DNA from: Flavobacterium sp. HSC-32F16
Lineage (GTDB): Bacteria > Bacteroidota > Bacteroidia > Flavobacteriales > Flavobacteriaceae
Reading direction: 5' to 3'
Length of the DNA stretch: 64,000 nucleotides
NCBI RefSeq assembly: GCF_024171645.1
Contig: NZ_JALKAC010000012.1
Location: 124,001 to 188,000 of the forward strand
In this document: one piece after another, positions 61,761 through 64,000 of the stretch
Position numbering within the stretch: position 1 is the first letter of the stretch
How the letters are laid out: the number at the start of each line of letters is the position of its first letter
Position numbers and translations under genes: made by a program
The notes under the pieces: model-generated
Database searches by the model: none
Told to the model about the DNA's origin: nothing
The model's input: only the letters and a program-made list of their open reading frames with translations

Positions 61761-62771
61761 ATGAAAAAGATTACAATTAGAGATATTGCTAAACAGGCAG
61801 AGGTTTCTATTTCTACGGTATCTTTTGTTATCAACGGTAAAGGCGAAAAAATGGCGATTAGTCCGGCTGTTATCAAAAAAGTTCAGGATGTTGCGCAAAA
61901 ACTACAATATAAACCCAGTATGATTGCGAGCAGTTTGAGAACCGGGAAAACACGCTCGATTGGGCTTATTGTAGAAGATATTTCTAATCAGTTTTTTGCT
62001 GACTTGGCAAGAGTAATTGAAGATGAAGCAAAAAATATCAATTATAGAGTTTTTTATTGCAGTACCGGCGATGATAATGATCGTTCAGAAGAATTGGTGC
62101 AGAGTCTTTTGCAGGCAAATGTTGAGGGATTTATTATTACGCCAACCAGAAATTTAGAGAAAACAATAAGTCAGCTTTTAAAATTGCAGAAACCAGTTGT
62201 GTTAATCGACCGATATTTTGCCAATCAAAAAGTAAGTCACGTTGTGATGGACAATTACGAGGGATCGTATTCTGCTGTTAAATTTTTAATTAGTAAAGGA
62301 CGCAGAAATATTGCTGTTGTAAATAACAAATCTGGAATGATCCAGATGAAGTTACGAGAAAAAGGATATGTAGAATCGTTAAAAGAAGAAGGAATTTATA
62401 ACGAGAATTATACGCTTCACCTAGATTATCATGCCAATGAACAAAGCAGAATTGAAGCGATTATAAACTTTTTTCAAGAAAACCCAAAGATTGATGCCGT
62501 ATTGTTTTTGGCCAATTATCTTGGACTTGCGGGACTTCAGGCTTTTAGAACTTTAAAGTACAGAATTCCCGAAGATATCTCTGTTATAAGTTTTGATGAT
62601 CATGACAGTTTTAAATTACATACACCAACAATTTCAGTTATTGCCCAGCCGATAGAAGATATCGCAGTTAAATCTATACAACTGTTGATGAGTCAGATGA
62701 CAAATTTTGAAGATTTTAAAATAGAAAAGATTCTCAAGAAGGGAACTTTAATAGTAAGAGAGTCCGTTTAA
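61761..62771 (+). CDS. LacI-family transcriptional regulator
   Basis: 336 aa. N-terminal LacI helix-turn-helix (TIRDIAKQAEVSISTVSFVINGKGEKMAISPAVIKKVQ) with hinge helix ASSLRTGK, then a periplasmic-binding-protein-like effector domain (SIGLIVEDISNQFFADLARVIEDEA; VISFDDHDSFKL). It is directly upstream of a SusC-type receptor and probably represses it until a sugar binds. Effector sugar unknown. Confidence 0.93.
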   Translation: MKKITIRDIAKQAEVSISTVSFVINGKGEKMAISPAVIKKVQDVAQKLQYKPSMIASSLRTGKTRSIGLIVEDISNQFFADLARVIEDEAKNINYRVFYCSTGDDNDRSEELVQSLLQANVEGFIITPTRNLEKTISQLLKLQKPVVLIDRYFANQKVSHVVMDNYEGSYSAVKFLISKGRRNIAVVNNKSGMIQMKLREKGYVESLKEEGIYNENYTLHLDYHANEQSRIEAIINFFQENPKIDAVLFLANYLGLAGLQAFRTLKYRIPEDISVISFDDHDSFKLHTPTISVIAQPIEDIAVKSIQLLMSQMTNFEDFKIEKILKKGTLIVRESV

Positions 62772-62830
62772 ACAACACAATAATTTAGATTTAAAAATTA
62801 GAAAAAGTGAAGGCTTTTTTTAATCGTTTT

Positions 62831-62846
62831 ACTAAAACGATTTAGT
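62831..62846. promoter_or_regulatory. Candidate LacI-family operator before susC-type gene
   Basis: ACTAAAACGATTTAGT, sharing ACTAAAACG-N-TTT-N-GT with the site at 61685-61700. It also sits in a wider palindrome AATCGTTTTA-C-TAAAACGATT (62822-62842). Confidence 0.6.
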
Positions 62847-62849
62847 GAA

Positions 62850-62857
62850 TATTTTTG
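62850..62857 (+). promoter_or_regulatory. -7 promoter box of the susC-type gene (TATTTTTG)
   Basis: Exact TAnnTTTG match, three bases after the operator, so bound repressor would block the promoter. The leader to the ATG would be about 185 bases. Confidence 0.55.
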
Positions 62858-62994
62858 CTGATTTACTGGTGTTTACAACTTAGAAAAATACCAGAATTAT
62901 TATTTATGAAAACCGAAAACAGCCGACGTATTATATTGTAGCCGTGCTGTACTATTGAAAATAGAGTTCAATTTTTTTATTAATTATTTAAAAC

Positions 62995-63018
62995 AAACAC
63001 AAACACAAACACAAACAC
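62995..63018 (+). repeat. AAACAC tandem repeat in the susC-type leader
   Basis: Four exact copies of AAACAC directly before the coding region. A simple-sequence tract that may vary in copy number and affect translation. Confidence 0.7.
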
Positions 63019-63049
63019 AAAACAAAATCAAAACCAATAACCAAAAAAA

Positions 63050-64000
63050 ATGCTTATGAAACGAATATTAGCAGTGTTAGGAGTGATATTGCTTAGCAGT
63101 TTAAGTGCTGCAGCGCAAAATCGATTAATAACCGGCATAGTAACAGATGCAGAAAACAAGGGAGTTGTTGCTGCATCAATCGAAGTTCAAGGAAAACCAT
63201 TTAGTGCTGTTACAGACACCGAAGGACGGTTTAAAATGAATGTTCCCGAAGGTAAAGTTACCCTCAATGTAACATCTATAGGGTTTCAGTCAAAATCAGT
63301 TTTACTTCAGGAAAATGACACAAGAGTGGCTGTTACGTTAGTTGAAACGACACAAGAATTAAAAGATGTTGTTGTTACCTCATTTGGGGTTAAGAAACAA
63401 AAGAAAAGTTTGGGTTACGCAGTTGGAGAGCTAAAAGGCGAGGACCTGACAAAGAATAAGGAAATTAACTTAGGAAACGCGCTTCAGGGTAAAATTGCCG
63501 GAGTAAACGTTTCGGCACCGGTTACCGGGCCATCTGGTTCGAGCCGTGTTGTAATTCGTGGAGCAACTTCAGCATCTGGCCTTAACCAGCCTTTGTATGT
63601 TGTAGATGGAATTCCAATTGACAATACACAGCAGGGAAATGCCGGAATGTGGGGAGGAGCAGATAAAGGTGATGGTATGTCGTCTTTTAACCCAGATGAT
63701 ATTGCTTCAATGTCAGTACTAAAAGGTAGTGCAGCTTCTGCTCTTTACGGATACAGAGGATCAAATGGTGTTATCTTAATCACGACCAAAAAAGGTAAAA
63801 GCGGAACTGGAATTGGAGTAGATTTTAATACAAATTCGACTTTTAACACGCCGGTAAGCCTTTTAAAATGGCAGGATCAGTATGGAGAAGGAATGCCTAT
63901 AAATGGTGTCCCAACAAGATTTTCTAATTTACAAGAGGTTAGAGATTACTATAATTTTGCGTGGGGTGATAGATACGATGGAACTCCGTCATTATCTATA
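63050..64000 (+). CDS. SusC/RagA-family TonB-linked outer-membrane protein (5' part, cut by window end)
   Basis: Starts at ATG 63050 (MLMKRIL) or 63056 (MKRIL), and runs open to the window end, 317 codons. Signal peptide ending SAAAQ, a CarboxypepD_reg-like domain (about 28-105; ITGIVTDAENKGVVAASIEV), then the plug with ELKDVVVTSFGVKKQKKSLGYAV, NALQGKIAGVNVS, YVVDGIPIDN and NPDDIASMSVLKGSAASALYG, all SusC landmarks. It imports oligosaccharides (or peptides) with a SusD partner expected downstream. Preceded by a LacI regulator with a shared operator. Confidence 0.95.
   Translation, partial: MLMKRILAVLGVILLSSLSAAAQNRLITGIVTDAENKGVVAASIEVQGKPFSAVTDTEGRFKMNVPEGKVTLNVTSIGFQSKSVLLQENDTRVAVTLVETTQELKDVVVTSFGVKKQKKSLGYAVGELKGEDLTKNKEINLGNALQGKIAGVNVSAPVTGPSGSSRVVIRGATSASGLNQPLYVVDGIPIDNTQQGNAGMWGGADKGDGMSSFNPDDIASMSVLKGSAASALYGYRGSNGVILITTKKGKSGTGIGVDFNTNSTFNTPVSLLKWQDQYGEGMPINGVPTRFSNLQEVRDYYNFAWGDRYDGTPSLSI

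Noticed and set aside
62995..63018. AAACAC repeats as a CRISPR or satellite array
   Set aside because: Only four six-base copies in a gene leader; no spacers.

Overview
The window reads as chromosomal DNA of a Flavobacterium-like Bacteroidota (inference). The DNA is AT-rich. Many genes are preceded by the Bacteroidota -7 box TAnnTTTG rather than by Shine-Dalgarno sites. There are SusC-type and other TonB-dependent receptors, a subtilase with a type IX-type C-terminal sorting tail, lipoproteins with acidic residues after the Cys, LytTR two-component genes and a membrane-anchored MutS-like protein. No rRNA, tRNA, CRISPR array or intact transposase was recognised.

Layout. 1-8.5 kb: tail of a deacetylase-like gene, small unknown proteins, an L,D-transpeptidase, a LytS/LytTR sensor pair divergent from an outer-membrane beta-barrel receptor. 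8.6-20.3 kb: PAS sensor kinase with a convergent receiver, two alpha/beta hydrolases, an SDR/HxlR divergent pair with a GTAAC-rich operator region, a thioredoxin-like protein, a small membrane protein plus PRC-barrel protein, a second receiver, a membrane-tailed SDR and an AraC regulator. 20.5-27 kb: secreted proteins, including an S8 subtilase divergent from a HEIGH metallopeptidase and two lipoproteins. 27.7-29.9 kb: egtD-egtB, the core of ergothioneine synthesis. 31.3-35 kb: a surface lipoprotein divergent from a ZnuD-like receptor with a His-rich loop, separated by two Zur-like palindromes. 35-39 kb: SDR-TetR pair, trypsin-like lipoprotein, MFS transporter.

39.4-49.7 kb is the most accessory-looking part. 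An L-amino-acid oxidase and a 2-keto-acid decarboxylase lie one base apart, preceded by two paralogous proteins of about 520-540 residues that I cannot assign. Around them are gene remnants (HlyD-like, HxlR-like), a REP-like hairpin and degenerate repeats at both ends, as expected for an old insertion.

50.8-56.8 kb: a Crp-family regulator followed by an exact TGTGA-N6-TCACA palindrome and by DJ-1/PfpI, small monooxygenase and aldehyde dehydrogenase genes (probably reactive-electrophile handling), then an IMPase-like/NAD(P)-binding pair and an AraC regulator. 57-61.3 kb is housekeeping (mnmE, universal stress protein, MutS-like). 61.7-64 kb starts a sugar-uptake locus: a LacI regulator and a SusC receptor cut by the window end, which share a candidate operator.

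Most promising for follow-up: the oxidase/decarboxylase plus unknown paralog block, the CRP-type site beside its putative regulator, the Zur-like tandem operator and the shared LacI operator.
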